Counted from the first letter of the stretch, positions 23,429-29,567 are shown. The stretch: DNA of 64,000 bases from an uncultured Salinicoccus sp. (GCA_947494965.1 CANLWV010000001.1:358842-422841); one strand, 5' to 3'. A program made the numbers and translations. Notes: generated by a model from the letters alone, not told the origin.

Positions 23429-23650
23429 ATGGTTAAGAAATATCGTGCCGGCAACAAGAACGACATGAAGAAATTTATGAAAAATGTTGAGAAACAAGTC
23501 TATTCTTCTGCCGAATCGGGGGTGAAAAACACTACTCACACTGTTGAATGTCCCAAGTGCAAAACTTCCAAAAAGATACGTTTTAAGAAGGGCGTAGGCA
23601 AATGTCCTACTTGTCATTCCAGAATTGAGCTCGATTTAAACTGGGAGTAA
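23429..23650 (+). CDS. Small zinc-ribbon protein of the lysogeny region
   Basis: A 73-residue basic protein, transcribed rightward against its neighbours. The N-terminal half is a charged helix. The C-terminal half holds two Cys pairs, CPKCKTSKKIRF and CPTCHSRIEL, forming a zinc ribbon. A GGAGGGAGG site precedes the ATG. Its 3' end overlaps a convergent leftward gene by 44 bases. A nucleic-acid-binding role in the lysogen is plausible; the specific function is unknown. Confidence 0.75.
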   Translation: MVKKYRAGNKNDMKKFMKNVEKQVYSSAESGVKNTTHTVECPKCKTSKKIRFKKGVGKCPTCHSRIELDLNWE

Positions 23651-23834
23651 AATTTTGAAGTTTCGTTAAGCTTTCATCAAAATTATCCGCATTTACTTTT
23701 GCGCTTTTAATCAATTTGTCGAAATCATTTTTGTTTGAAAAAACGAGTTGAACTCTATACTTTCTTTTTGCAACTCTCTTGATAACAGCTGCAACTGCAA
23801 TTGAGAGGGTTGCTCCTACTAACAGTTTCTTCAT
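23607..23834 (-). CDS. Small protein with N-terminal membrane helix or signal
   Basis: A 75-residue protein with an N-terminal hydrophobic stretch (KLLVGATLSIAVAAVI) followed by a basic cluster (KRVAKRKYRV) and a soluble helical remainder. AAAAGGAGATG precedes the ATG at 23834. Its 3' end is antisense to the end of the zinc-ribbon gene. No family recognised. The good ribosome-binding site supports it. Confidence 0.6.
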   Translation of the reverse strand: MKKLLVGATLSIAVAAVIKRVAKRKYRVQLVFSNKNDFDKLIKSAKVNADNFDESLTKLQNFTPSLNRAQFWNDK

Positions 23835-23848
23835 CTACTTCATCTCCT

Positions 23849-23859
23849 TTTGGTATACT
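23849..23859 (+). promoter_or_regulatory. Extended -10 promoter of the 79-residue gene
   Basis: TTTGGTATACT stands 26 bases before the ATG at 23885, the same spacing and motif as before the zinc-ribbon gene. A CTCCC...GGGAG inverted repeat overlaps the expected transcription start and ribosome-binding site here too. Confidence 0.5.
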
Positions 23860-23884
23860 CCCTTTAGATGGGAGGTGAATATTT

Positions 23885-24124
23885 ATGAAAAAAGTTTATG
23901 CTTGCCTGCTTGGTGAATGGGTCGATTTAACATCTGATGAAAATTGCGTTATGGGACCTCACATGACATCTCCTTCTATATGGTGGGAAGAGAATGCTGA
24001 GTTGTGGTCGCCTATCAATAAGAAAGAAGCAGATACGATGTATCAGCAAGATCACATCGAGATTCACTATAAAGGTAGCGACTACCGCATCCATCCCATG
24101 TTCATTCAAATCGTTAGTTCATAA
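23885..24124 (+). CDS. Hypothetical lysogeny-region protein, 79 residues
   Basis: An acidic, Trp-rich soluble protein (VYACLLGEWVDLTSDENCVM, then SPSIWWEENAELWSP). GGGAGGTG precedes the ATG. It is rightward, has its own extended -10 promoter, and its 3' end overlaps a convergent leftward gene by 11 bases. I recognise no family. Expression from the prophage state is likely given promoter and orientation. Confidence 0.65.
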   Translation: MKKVYACLLGEWVDLTSDENCVMGPHMTSPSIWWEENAELWSPINKKEADTMYQQDHIEIHYKGSDYRIHPMFIQIVSS

Positions 24125-24293
24125 TTTTGCGTTTTACTAACGTCTCTTCTATCCTTTGAATATCTTGGTCGTCAAGCTGTAACTCGGCGGCCTTGCTATT
24201 CAATTGCAACTCTACTAAGTGGTTAATTTCTTGCCACTGTAACTTCGTAAATTGCTTTCTGAACTCTAAAAATTCTTTAATGATTTGATTCAT
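24114..24293 (-). CDS. Small helical phage protein, 59 residues
   Basis: An ATG at 24293 with a strong TTAAGGAGGC site opens a 59-residue frame (start MNQIIKEFLEFRKQFTKLQW). The product is entirely helical and charged. It follows the Cro-like gene in the same orientation with a short gap, so it is probably co-transcribed from the leftward promoter. Function unknown. Confidence 0.6.
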   Translation of the reverse strand: MNQIIKEFLEFRKQFTKLQWQEINHLVELQLNSKAAELQLDDQDIQRIEETLVKRKIMN

Positions 24294-24304
24294 GTTATGC
24301 CTCC

Positions 24305-24526
24305 TTAATTAACTTTCTTACTTTCGTACGTTTCGCGTACTTCGTCTTCAAAAAAAATAGTCCAATGAGTGTTTAACACTTTGCTGAGTTTAACTGCTGT
24401 AGTTACTGGAATACGCCTGTGCCCTTGCTCATAGCTTGCGACAGTGGTCTTCGCAATACCTATTTTATTCGCCAGCTCAAGCTGAGTGTAACCATGTTGT
24501 TCCCTTAACTCTTTCAACCTCTCCAT
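24305..24526 (-). CDS. Cro-like XRE repressor
   Basis: A 73-residue protein that is little more than an XRE helix-turn-helix: LRELREQ-type start, GYTQLELANKIGIAKTTVASYEQG, then PVTTAVKLSKVLNTHWTIFF. It is the first gene leftward from the divergent switch and faces the CI-like gene, so it corresponds to Cro. Its promoter carries two operator copies, and a further operator-like site is inside its own 3' end. Start ATG at 24526 behind GGAGGTGATG. Confidence 0.88.
   Translation of the reverse strand: MERLKELREQHGYTQLELANKIGIAKTTVASYEQGHRRIPVTTAVKLSKVLNTHWTIFFEDEVRETYESKKVN
24327..24339. promoter_or_regulatory. Operator-like site inside the cro-like gene
   Basis: The minus strand reads TACGCGAAACGTA, the same TACG-N5-CGTA form as the operators in the divergent promoter region. 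It lies in the codons for Val-Arg-Glu-Thr near the C-terminus, so it could be a downstream auxiliary operator or a roadblock site. Confidence 0.4.
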
Positions 24527-24545
24527 TTCATCACCTCCAATGTCT

Positions 24546-24660
24546 TACGTATTGCGTACTAATAATGTAACACGAAATGCGTACCCTTGCAACAGTTAAA
24601 TACTCATTTTGTCATATTTTTTTAAAATAACTTAAAATAAGTACGCTAATTGCGTATACT
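24546..24660. promoter_or_regulatory. Divergent lysogeny switch: two promoters and three operators
   Basis: Leftward promoter (minus strand): TTGCAA at 24587 to 24592, 17-base spacer, TACATT at 24564 to 24569. One operator (24571 to 24583, minus strand TACGCATTTCGTG) fills its spacer and another (24546 to 24558, TACGCAATACGTA) covers its start point. Rightward promoter: TTAAAA at 24632, 17-base spacer, TATACT at 24655; its spacer holds TACGCTAATTGCGTA (24642 to 24656). This layout lets one repressor shut the leftward promoter and control its own synthesis. Confidence 0.75.
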
Positions 24661-24683
24661 CAATATAGTTAGGAGGGGTTGCT

Positions 24684-25028
24684 GTGATTGGCGAAAAACT
24701 ATTTGAATTAAGAAAGAGAAAGAAGAAAACGCAATTAGAAATGGCGAAGATACTCGGCATTGCCAAAACCACATACTCTTCTTATGAGCAGAACAGACGC
24801 ACTCCAGATAGTGAGATGCAGATAAAAATCGCCGATTACTTTGATATCACCTTAGATGAATTGAATGGCAGGAAACACAACAAAGATCCTCTCGATGAAG
24901 TGGACGCTTTAATGTTCTCTGACAAAGAGGGGTTTGATAATCTTTCTGAAGAGGATAAACAGGAGTTAAGGGAGTTGCTGAACGATCAACTAGAGTATTG
25001 GATTGATAAGAAGAACAAGGGGAAGTAA
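24684..25028 (+). CDS. CI/ImmR-like XRE repressor without peptidase domain
   Basis: A 114-residue repressor starting with a GTG at 24684 after AGGAGGGG. Residues 1 to 60 form the XRE domain (FELRKRKKKTQLEMAKILGIAKTTYSSYEQNRRTP, then IADYFDITLDELNG). The remainder is an acidic helical tail. It lacks the S24/LexA self-cleavage domain, so induction must come from another protein. The ImmA-like peptidase two genes downstream is the obvious candidate, as in ICEBs1 and related phages where ImmA cleaves ImmR. It maintains lysogeny and faces the Cro-like gene. Confidence 0.9.
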   Translation: MIGEKLFELRKRKKKTQLEMAKILGIAKTTYSSYEQNRRTPDSEMQIKIADYFDITLDELNGRKHNKDPLDEVDALMFSDKEGFDNLSEEDKQELRELLNDQLEYWIDKKNKGK

Positions 25029-25030
25029 TT

Positions 25031-25043
25031 AGGGCGTTGCCCT
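25031..25043 (+). terminator. Weak hairpin after the CI-like gene
   Basis: AGGGC-GTT-GCCCT three bases after the repressor stop, followed by an AT-rich ATTATTTAT rather than a clean T run. It may reduce read-through into the TM2 gene. Confidence 0.4.
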
Positions 25044-25093
25044 ATTATTTATAGATTTAAGTTACATATTTTAGAATTATAGGAGGAAGTAGT

Positions 25094-25441
25094 ATGTCAA
25101 ATATGCATTTGAAAAAGAATTTATCTCACCAAGATTTGATGATTTTAGAAAGCGAGATGGATAAGCATAAAAAGAGCAAACCCGTAGCTTTCGTGCTTTG
25201 GCTATTCACTGGCGGTATAGGTGGCCATAGATATTATATGGGTGATATTGGTTATGCAATAGCTATGACCCTTACCTTAGGGGGATTGGGTTTCTGGGCT
25301 TTGATAGATTTGTTCTTTATTTCTGGCCGTATTGATAAAAAAAGTGAAATTAAAGAGCGTGAATTAATTGTGAACTTAGGCGTAGGTGGTAAAGAAGTGC
25401 AAGAACAAGCTAAACAAGAATTGGTAGTTGAACAAAACTAA
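25094..25441 (+). CDS. TM2 domain membrane protein in the lysogeny module
   Basis: A 115-residue protein. After a soluble, charged N-terminus (to about residue 34), a TM2 domain occupies residues 35 to 80: first helix AFVLWLFTGGIGGHRYYMGD with the conserved GGxGxHRFY-like turn, then a second helix (AIAMTLTLGGLGFWALIDLF). The C-terminal 35 residues are charged and cytosolic. TM2 proteins are of unclear function. Here it is placed between repressor and peptidase genes, with an intrinsic terminator right after it, so it would be expressed in the lysogen. Superinfection exclusion is a guess from position only. Confidence 0.85.
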   Translation: MSNMHLKKNLSHQDLMILESEMDKHKKSKPVAFVLWLFTGGIGGHRYYMGDIGYAIAMTLTLGGLGFWALIDLFFISGRIDKKSEIKERELIVNLGVGGKEVQEQAKQELVVEQN

Positions 25442-25476
25442 TTGTATTTTAATTCAAATCAAGAATTTTATACCAG

Positions 25477-25512
25477 CTGACCACTGGCACTTTTAGTGGT
25501 CAGTCATTTTTT
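25477..25512 (+). terminator. Intrinsic terminator after the TM2 gene
   Basis: A 9-bp perfect stem (CTGACCACT / AGTGGTCAG) with a nine-base loop is followed by a short TCA and six T. It separates the TM2 gene from the ImmA-like gene, which therefore needs its own promoter. Confidence 0.88.
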
Positions 25513-25523
25513 AAACCTTAAAC

Positions 25524-25537
25524 CGAACATATGTTCC
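25524..25537. promoter_or_regulatory. LexA (SOS) box in front of the ImmA-like gene
   Basis: CGAACATATGTTCC is a perfect palindromic match to the Gram-positive LexA/DinR consensus CGAACRNRYGTTYC. It lies 17 bases before the ATG at 25555, between the TM2 terminator and an AGGAGG site. I see no convincing -35/-10 pair, but the position fits an operator that blocks expression of the peptidase until DNA damage. Confidence 0.75.
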
Positions 25538-25554
25538 TAAACTAGGAGGATTTT

Positions 25555-26001
25555 ATGAGAATTGAAGAGAGAGTTAATGAAATCGTGGACGCATGCATCA
25601 TAGATCAACTGGACCTAAACATCCCGCACCTCTCCTATATGTTTTCTGCGCACATACTCTATAACCATATTGATAATGCTTACATGACAAAACGAGGTAT
25701 AGATGTCATCGCACTTAAAATCGATGCGCCATTTAAAATGTGGAAGGCGTTCTGCCATGAAGCTGGCCATATGTTCCTGCATTGTACAGATCAGCGCCAC
25801 ATGCCAAGCGCATTTAATCAGATGCAGGAAGCTGAGGCTGAGAAGTTCGCTATATTGTTGATGATGCCGGAGAAGTTAATCCTGAAGAACGAATTATATA
25901 CGGCGCAGGAAGTGGCAAGCTACTTTAATGTACCATTCGACCTGGCTTTGAAGCGCATTGAAATGTTGATCGAACAGACGCGGATGACCATTTATAACTA
26001 G
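25555..26001 (+). CDS. immA: ImmA/IrrE-type metallopeptidase, probable repressor protease
   Basis: A 148-residue zinc metallopeptidase with the motif KAFCHEAGHMFLHC; HEAGH is at residues 68 to 72, and a downstream Glu (MQEAEAEKFAILLMMP, residues about 90 to 105) is the likely third ligand. The C-terminal part YTAQEVASYFNVPFDLALKRI is the usual helix-turn-helix-like end of the family. In ICEBs1 and phi105, ImmA cleaves the ImmR repressor to start induction. Here the CI-like repressor lacks its own peptidase domain, so this protein is the likely inducer. A LexA box stands in front of it. Confidence 0.92.
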   Translation: MRIEERVNEIVDACIIDQLDLNIPHLSYMFSAHILYNHIDNAYMTKRGIDVIALKIDAPFKMWKAFCHEAGHMFLHCTDQRHMPSAFNQMQEAEAEKFAILLMMPEKLILKNELYTAQEVASYFNVPFDLALKRIEMLIEQTRMTIYN

Positions 26002-26012
26002 GAGGGGCACGT

Positions 26013-27089
26013 ATGCCGATATACAAGGATGAAAGCAGAAAGACCTACTATGTCAGTTTGTCTTATATAGATAAGTTTGGAGAGCGGAGGTATCATAAGA
26101 AAAGAGGGTTCAGGCGCCGCAAGGACGCTCGAAAGTATGAAGATGATTTCTTCATCAGCTTGGACGAAGGGGCCATCAAAGATGCACTACCCTTCACTCA
26201 CTTATCCAATGATTATCTGGAATGGTATGCCGATCGTAGAAAGCCATCCAGCATTAAAACCATGAAGAATTATATCAATAATCATCTCAATCCGTATTTC
26301 AGGAATATGGATGTCTATAACATGACCACAAAGGATATATTGGACTTCCATAAGCATATGCAGGAAAAAGAGTTTAGAGGAAAGAAGTTATCGAAGGGGT
26401 ACGTTCAGGATATCCATACTGCGCTTAGTAGCATACTTTCACATGGGATGAAGTTCTATGACTTAAAATCCAATGTCGCTGCATTGGCAGGTAATATCGA
26501 GAATGATGAGGACTATACGTGGAATTATTGGACTGTAGAGGAGTTTGAACGCTTCTATAGTGCAATAGAAGACATACGATATAGAGCGTATTTCAGATTG
26601 CTGTATTTCAGTGGTATGCGACACGGAGAGCAGCGGGCGCTGACCTGGCGGGATATAAACTTTCATGAGGGGTATATTAATATAGATAAGACAAATTACA
26701 ATGGCCAAGTACACAAGCCAAAAACCAAGACTTCCAAACGGAAAGTGTACATTCCGGGCCACGTAATTGAGGTGCTGCAGGAGTATAAAGCATGGTACCA
26801 GGAGAATCAGCCTTATAAAGATGATTATGTCGTGTTCGGTTCTTTCTATCATTCAATTGGAGAAACGACAGTGGGGAAAAAGTACGATGCACTGGTGAAA
26901 CAAACAGATCTTAAAAGAATCAAAATACATGAATTCAGGCACTCTCATGCGTCCGACTGCATCAATCGTCTTGATATGGATCGGGAAACACTCGCCAAAA
27001 GACTTGGACATGCTTCGTCAGTCACAATCGAAAGAGTGTATGGCCATCTTTATCCAAGTACAGAAAAGGACGCCATATCCGGCCTATAA
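26013..27089 (+). CDS. int: Tyrosine-type phage integrase
   Basis: A 358-residue tyrosine recombinase. Residues 1 to 50 are an arm-binding AP2-like domain with a basic YHKKRGFRRRKDARKYEDDF. Residues 60 to 160 are the core-binding domain. The catalytic domain has Arg203 (GMRHGEQRALTW), Lys about 243, HEFRH at 306 to 310, the RLGHASS box at 330 to 336, and Tyr343 in RVYGHLY. All catalytic residues are present. It starts 11 bases after immA and points towards tRNA-Ser, whose 3' end is its probable target. Tandem repeats follow the gene. Confidence 0.97.
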   Translation: MPIYKDESRKTYYVSLSYIDKFGERRYHKKRGFRRRKDARKYEDDFFISLDEGAIKDALPFTHLSNDYLEWYADRRKPSSIKTMKNYINNHLNPYFRNMDVYNMTTKDILDFHKHMQEKEFRGKKLSKGYVQDIHTALSSILSHGMKFYDLKSNVAALAGNIENDEDYTWNYWTVEEFERFYSAIEDIRYRAYFRLLYFSGMRHGEQRALTWRDINFHEGYINIDKTNYNGQVHKPKTKTSKRKVYIPGHVIEVLQEYKAWYQENQPYKDDYVVFGSFYHSIGETTVGKKYDALVKQTDLKRIKIHEFRHSHASDCINRLDMDRETLAKRLGHASSVTIERVYGHLYPSTEKDAISGL

Positions 27090-27099
27090 ATACGTTTTG

Positions 27100-27128
27100 G
27101 TGTCCAATCCGTGGCCATAGCGTGGCCA
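27100..27128 (+). repeat. Three 11-bp-spaced GTGKCCA repeats beside the integrase
   Basis: GTGTCCA at 27100, GTGGCCA at 27111 and GTGGCCA at 27122 are direct repeats with an exact 11-base period, close to one helical turn. They lie just after the integrase stop codon, between it and the tRNA-Ser gene. This is where arm-type integrase binding sites of an attachment site would be expected. Confidence 0.5.
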
Positions 27129-27131
27129 CAC

Positions 27132-27168
27132 AAAAAGAAAACCCCATAACCATACAGGTTACGGGGTT
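27132..27168 (-). terminator. Terminator of the tRNA-Asn/tRNA-Ser unit
   Basis: On the minus strand a 12-bp stem (AACCCCGTAACC / GGTTATGGGGTT, one wobble) with a five-base loop leads into TTCTTTTTG. It starts four bases beyond the 3' end of tRNA-Ser. Confidence 0.85.
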
Positions 27169-27172
27169 GGTA

Positions 27173-27261
27173 CGGAGATGGAGGGATTTGAACCCTCGCG
27201 CCGGGAATACCGACCTACACCCTTAGCAGGGGCGCCTCTTCAGCCACTTGAGTACATCTCC
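27173..27261 (-). tRNA. tRNA-Ser (GCU), probable prophage attachment gene
   Basis: An 89-base class II tRNA with acceptor GGAGATG / CATCTCC, a long variable arm, T-loop TTCAAAT and anticodon loop CTGCTAA (anticodon GCU, serine AGY codons). Its 3' end faces the integrase, 84 bases away. Phages often integrate in the 3' half of tRNA genes and rebuild them, so this is the likely attB site; the matching left copy is outside the window. No CCA is encoded. Confidence 0.95.
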
Positions 27262-27265
27262 ATGG

Positions 27266-27337
27266 CTCCACAGGTAGGATTCGAACCTACGACCGATCGG
27301 TTAACAGCCGATAGCTCTACCACTGAGCTACTGTGGA
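27266..27337 (-). tRNA. tRNA-Asn (GUU)
   Basis: A cloverleaf with acceptor TCCACAG / CTGTGGA, D-arm GCTC.GAGC, anticodon loop CTGTTAA (GUU) and T-loop TTCGAAT. It lies four bases upstream of tRNA-Ser on the same strand and shares its terminator. Confidence 0.95.
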
Positions 27338-27422
27338 ATGCTGTCAATTTCAATCGAACATTTACAATTATAACAACTTCACACAGTATTTCAACCGTTT
27401 GAGCACATGTTTTATATTCTTA

Positions 27423-28019
27423 TTACACTTCCCGCTTAACTTCCAACCCATTTATGTAACTTATATAGGAATGATAGATTGTTTCGTTTACTCGTGCCGC
27501 TTCTCCCCGCCCCATCGTAGGATATTGGAACTGCATACTCATTTCTTTCTTCTGATACTTCTCTTTCTGCTGATTGAACTTATAATGCAGCTTCAAGGCG
27601 TTCAAGTATTGGTTGTTGAAGGATGTATATGAAATGTCTATTATCCGCTCTTCATTATTTGAGAACAGCACCCGTGTCATGCCCTCATCATTCATATAGG
27701 ATTGGATATGATTGATGTTGAACCAGTTATTTTCACTGATCCGATCGGAATGGGTGCAGAAATATATGTAGGATCCGAATAGATCAATGATGACCGGTAC
27801 TTTGCTGGAAATGCCGGTCAATGTCCTGCTCAAATCTTTTCTCGCATGATAGTTCTGCGAATGGCTACGGCAATTCCTCTCTATCACTTTATTTGGGTTG
27901 AGTCTGCATTCGATCCCTTCTCCGTAAGCTTCCCCAATCCGACTTTCAATCATCCCATCATTGTCGACCGGCACGATATACATCGTTTCCTCGTGTATCT
28001 GATAATGAAGTCTCTTCAT
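27423..28019 (-). CDS. comK: Competence transcription factor ComK
   Basis: A 198-residue ComK homologue. Visible family landmarks include the N-terminal RLHYQIHEETMYIVPVD, the ECRLNPNKVIERNCRSHSQN segment followed by ARKDLSRTLTGISSKVPVII, a IYFCTHSD strand, and WFNINHIQSYMND. ComK activates DNA-uptake genes by binding AT-boxes. The gene is intact, with an AAGGGGAGC site before the ATG. In staphylococci comK likewise neighbours an IDEAL-domain gene and lplA. I did not find a clean AAAA-N5-TTTT K-box upstream, so autoregulation is not shown. Confidence 0.9.
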   Translation of the reverse strand: MKRLHYQIHEETMYIVPVDNDGMIESRIGEAYGEGIECRLNPNKVIERNCRSHSQNYHARKDLSRTLTGISSKVPVIIDLFGSYIYFCTHSDRISENNWFNINHIQSYMNDEGMTRVLFSNNEERIIDISYTSFNNQYLNALKLHYKFNQQKEKYQKKEMSMQFQYPTMGRGEAARVNETIYHSYISYINGLEVKREV

Positions 28020-28159
28020 CGCATGCTCCCCTTTGCTTTCTGTTAATTAGATGATAGCACATACGTTTATTTTTGTTAACTACAATATAACATAATGTTA
28101 AAAAAGTTTTCTCAATGTAATTTTACATCATTAAATTAACGGAATATTCGAAATGTTGT

Positions 28160-28188
28160 TTGACCTATGGCATTTCGTGTTATATAAT
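28160..28188 (+). promoter_or_regulatory. Sigma-A promoter of the IDEAL-domain gene
   Basis: TTGACC at 28160 and a perfect TATAAT at 28183 with a 17-base spacer. It stands about 35 bases before the ATG at 28223 and points rightward, divergent to comK. Confidence 0.75.
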
Positions 28189-28222
28189 TTGTAACAACCA
28201 AATGATGAGGGGGGATGTAGAG

Positions 28223-28441
28223 ATGAATAAGCAAGTATACCCGGCGAACCAGTTGAGAGTCTTCATCAACACCATAAACGACCTTTCTGCCGAACTTCTT
28301 CTCCAAGAAGCGATTGACGACTACAATCGCAAACTATACCTTGAAAAGATTGAAGCATCGCTTATAGAAAAGGACGAAGAGAAGTTCATGACATACACAT
28401 CAAAGTTAAAGGAAATGGATAATGAAGATGCTGCTGAATAG
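28223..28441 (+). CDS. IDEAL domain protein
   Basis: The start is the ATG at 28223, since GAGGGGGGATG precedes it; the longer frame covers the promoter. The 72-residue product begins MNKQVYPANQLRVFINTIND and contains the IDEAL-domain pattern: ELLLQEAIDDYNRKLYLEKI, then IEASLIEKDEEKFMTYTSKL. The domain occurs in small Firmicute proteins and at the end of ComK-associated or ClpC-adaptor-like proteins. Its neighbour comK suggests a link to competence control, but that is inference. Confidence 0.82.
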   Translation: MNKQVYPANQLRVFINTINDLSAELLLQEAIDDYNRKLYLEKIEASLIEKDEEKFMTYTSKLKEMDNEDAAE

Positions 28442-28457
28442 TAAACAATATAAAAAG

Positions 28458-28510
28458 AGCTGACTGCTAACCAGTAGATTATACATATGGTTAACAGTCA
28501 GCTTATTTTT
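28458..28510. terminator. Bidirectional terminator between IDEAL gene and lplA
   Basis: A long inverted repeat (AGCTGACTG.TAACC / GGTTA.CAGTCAGCT) with T runs on both strands lies between the two convergent genes. Confidence 0.85.
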
Positions 28511-29498
28511 ATGCAATCAGATCGAGAAATTCTTCTCTGGTGATTCTGCCGAGGTAAAAACTAATGTCGACATCGGCCAACGCTTTGTCGATGGCCTGAC
28601 GGTTATGCTCAGTGCCGACGAGTCGCTCTTCAATGACACTCACTTCCCCTACGCCGAAAAAGTCACCGAATATTTTTGCCTGTGTTATCCTGCCCTTTTT
28701 GACATTAAGCCTGACGTCCAACAAACCTGCGTCGAACTTATGGGACACATCAAAATTATATTTAGGGTTTTTACCAAAATTCCAATCCCAAGTCTGATAC
28801 TTCTCTTCAGATAATTTATAGATTTTGTCCCAATCCTCTTCAGTCAGCACATATTCCTCGATATTTTCGCTGCCACCGAATATGGATTCCAGTATTTTCT
28901 GTTTAAATGTTTCTATATCGAGATGCTCTTCCATAAAATCGTTGATGTTGCCGACACGACCTCTTACCGATTTGACCCCTTTGGATTCAATCTTCTTCTT
29001 ATTCACCCTGAGTGCATTCTGAACTTCAGAGATATCACTATCCAGCATCAGTGTGCCATGCGAGAACATCCGGCCTTTTTGCGTAAACATTGCATTTCCG
29101 GATACCTTTTTACCGTCAATTTCAAGGTCATTGCGTCCAGACAACTTTGCATTGACGCCCATATCCTGCAGTACATCAACAATCGGCTGGGTGAACTTTC
29201 TGAAATTGTGGAAACTCTCACCATCGTCTTCTGTTATGAAGCTGAAGTTCAAGTTGCCCTCATCATGATAGACGGCTCCCCCACCTGAAACACGCCGTAC
29301 GACCTTTATGCCATTTTCACGTATATAGGGTTCGTTTATCTCCTCGATAGTGTTCTGGTTTTTGCCGATGATGATGGAAGGCTGGTTTACATAGAATAGG
29401 AAGTAGGAATCATCTGTAGGGATTTCACGCAATACGTATTCTTCCATAGCGAGATTGATCATTGGATCTTTGATGTCATTATTCGAAATGAATTTCAT
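28509..29498 (-). CDS. lplA: Lipoate--protein ligase
   Basis: A 329-residue lipoate ligase. The catalytic N-terminal domain shows PSIIIGKNQNTIEEIN, VRRVSGGGAVYHDEGNLNFSF (the RRxSGGGAVYHD lipoyl-AMP binding loop) and KVSGNAMFTQKGRMFSHGTL with the conserved Lys. The C-terminal third (WNFGKNPKYNFDVSHKFDAG) is the accessory domain of LplA/LplJ enzymes. It attaches scavenged lipoate to the E2 and GcvH proteins. Start at 29498 behind AAAAGGAGGC. Confidence 0.94.
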   Translation of the reverse strand: MKFISNNDIKDPMINLAMEEYVLREIPTDDSYFLFYVNQPSIIIGKNQNTIEEINEPYIRENGIKVVRRVSGGGAVYHDEGNLNFSFITEDDGESFHNFRKFTQPIVDVLQDMGVNAKLSGRNDLEIDGKKVSGNAMFTQKGRMFSHGTLMLDSDISEVQNALRVNKKKIESKGVKSVRGRVGNINDFMEEHLDIETFKQKILESIFGGSENIEEYVLTEEDWDKIYKLSEEKYQTWDWNFGKNPKYNFDVSHKFDAGLLDVRLNVKKGRITQAKIFGDFFGVGEVSVIEERLVGTEHNRQAIDKALADVDISFYLGRITREEFLDLIA

Positions 29499-29516
29499 TC
29501 AAATGGTGCCTCCTTT

Positions 29517-29563
29517 TTAAAAATGCCCTGATATTATTATAATAACATCCAGGGCATTTTTTT
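29517..29563. terminator. Terminator after the haem operon
   Basis: AAATGCCCTG / CAGGGCATTT inverted repeat with T runs on both sides, between the hemY stop and the lplA start. On the minus strand it ends the hemE-hemH-hemY unit. Confidence 0.85.
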
Positions 29564-29567
29564 ACAT

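Larger units (their letters stand above)
1..27172. mobile_element. Siphovirus-type prophage, left end outside window
   Basis: A continuous block of phage modules runs from the window start to the integrase next to tRNA-Ser. Module order is integrase, lysogeny switch, antirepressor, recombination and replication, late activator, terminase, head, tail, which is the usual order of temperate phages of low-GC Gram-positive bacteria. The portal/gp7/scaffold/capsid set resembles the SPP1-like packaging and head module, and I saw no HNH gene beside the terminase, so headful (pac) packaging is a reasonable inference. All structural genes seen keep intact frames, so the element may be functional. The left attachment site, the lysis genes and the tail-tip genes are outside the window. 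Confidence 0.95.

Noticed and set aside
27173..27194. Exact attachment core in the 3' end of tRNA-Ser
   Set aside because: Likely by position, but the second copy lies outside the window, so core limits cannot be stated.
28020..28160. ComK autoregulatory K-box upstream of comK
   Set aside because: AT-rich runs are present, but no AAAA-N5-TTTT pair with proper spacing was found.
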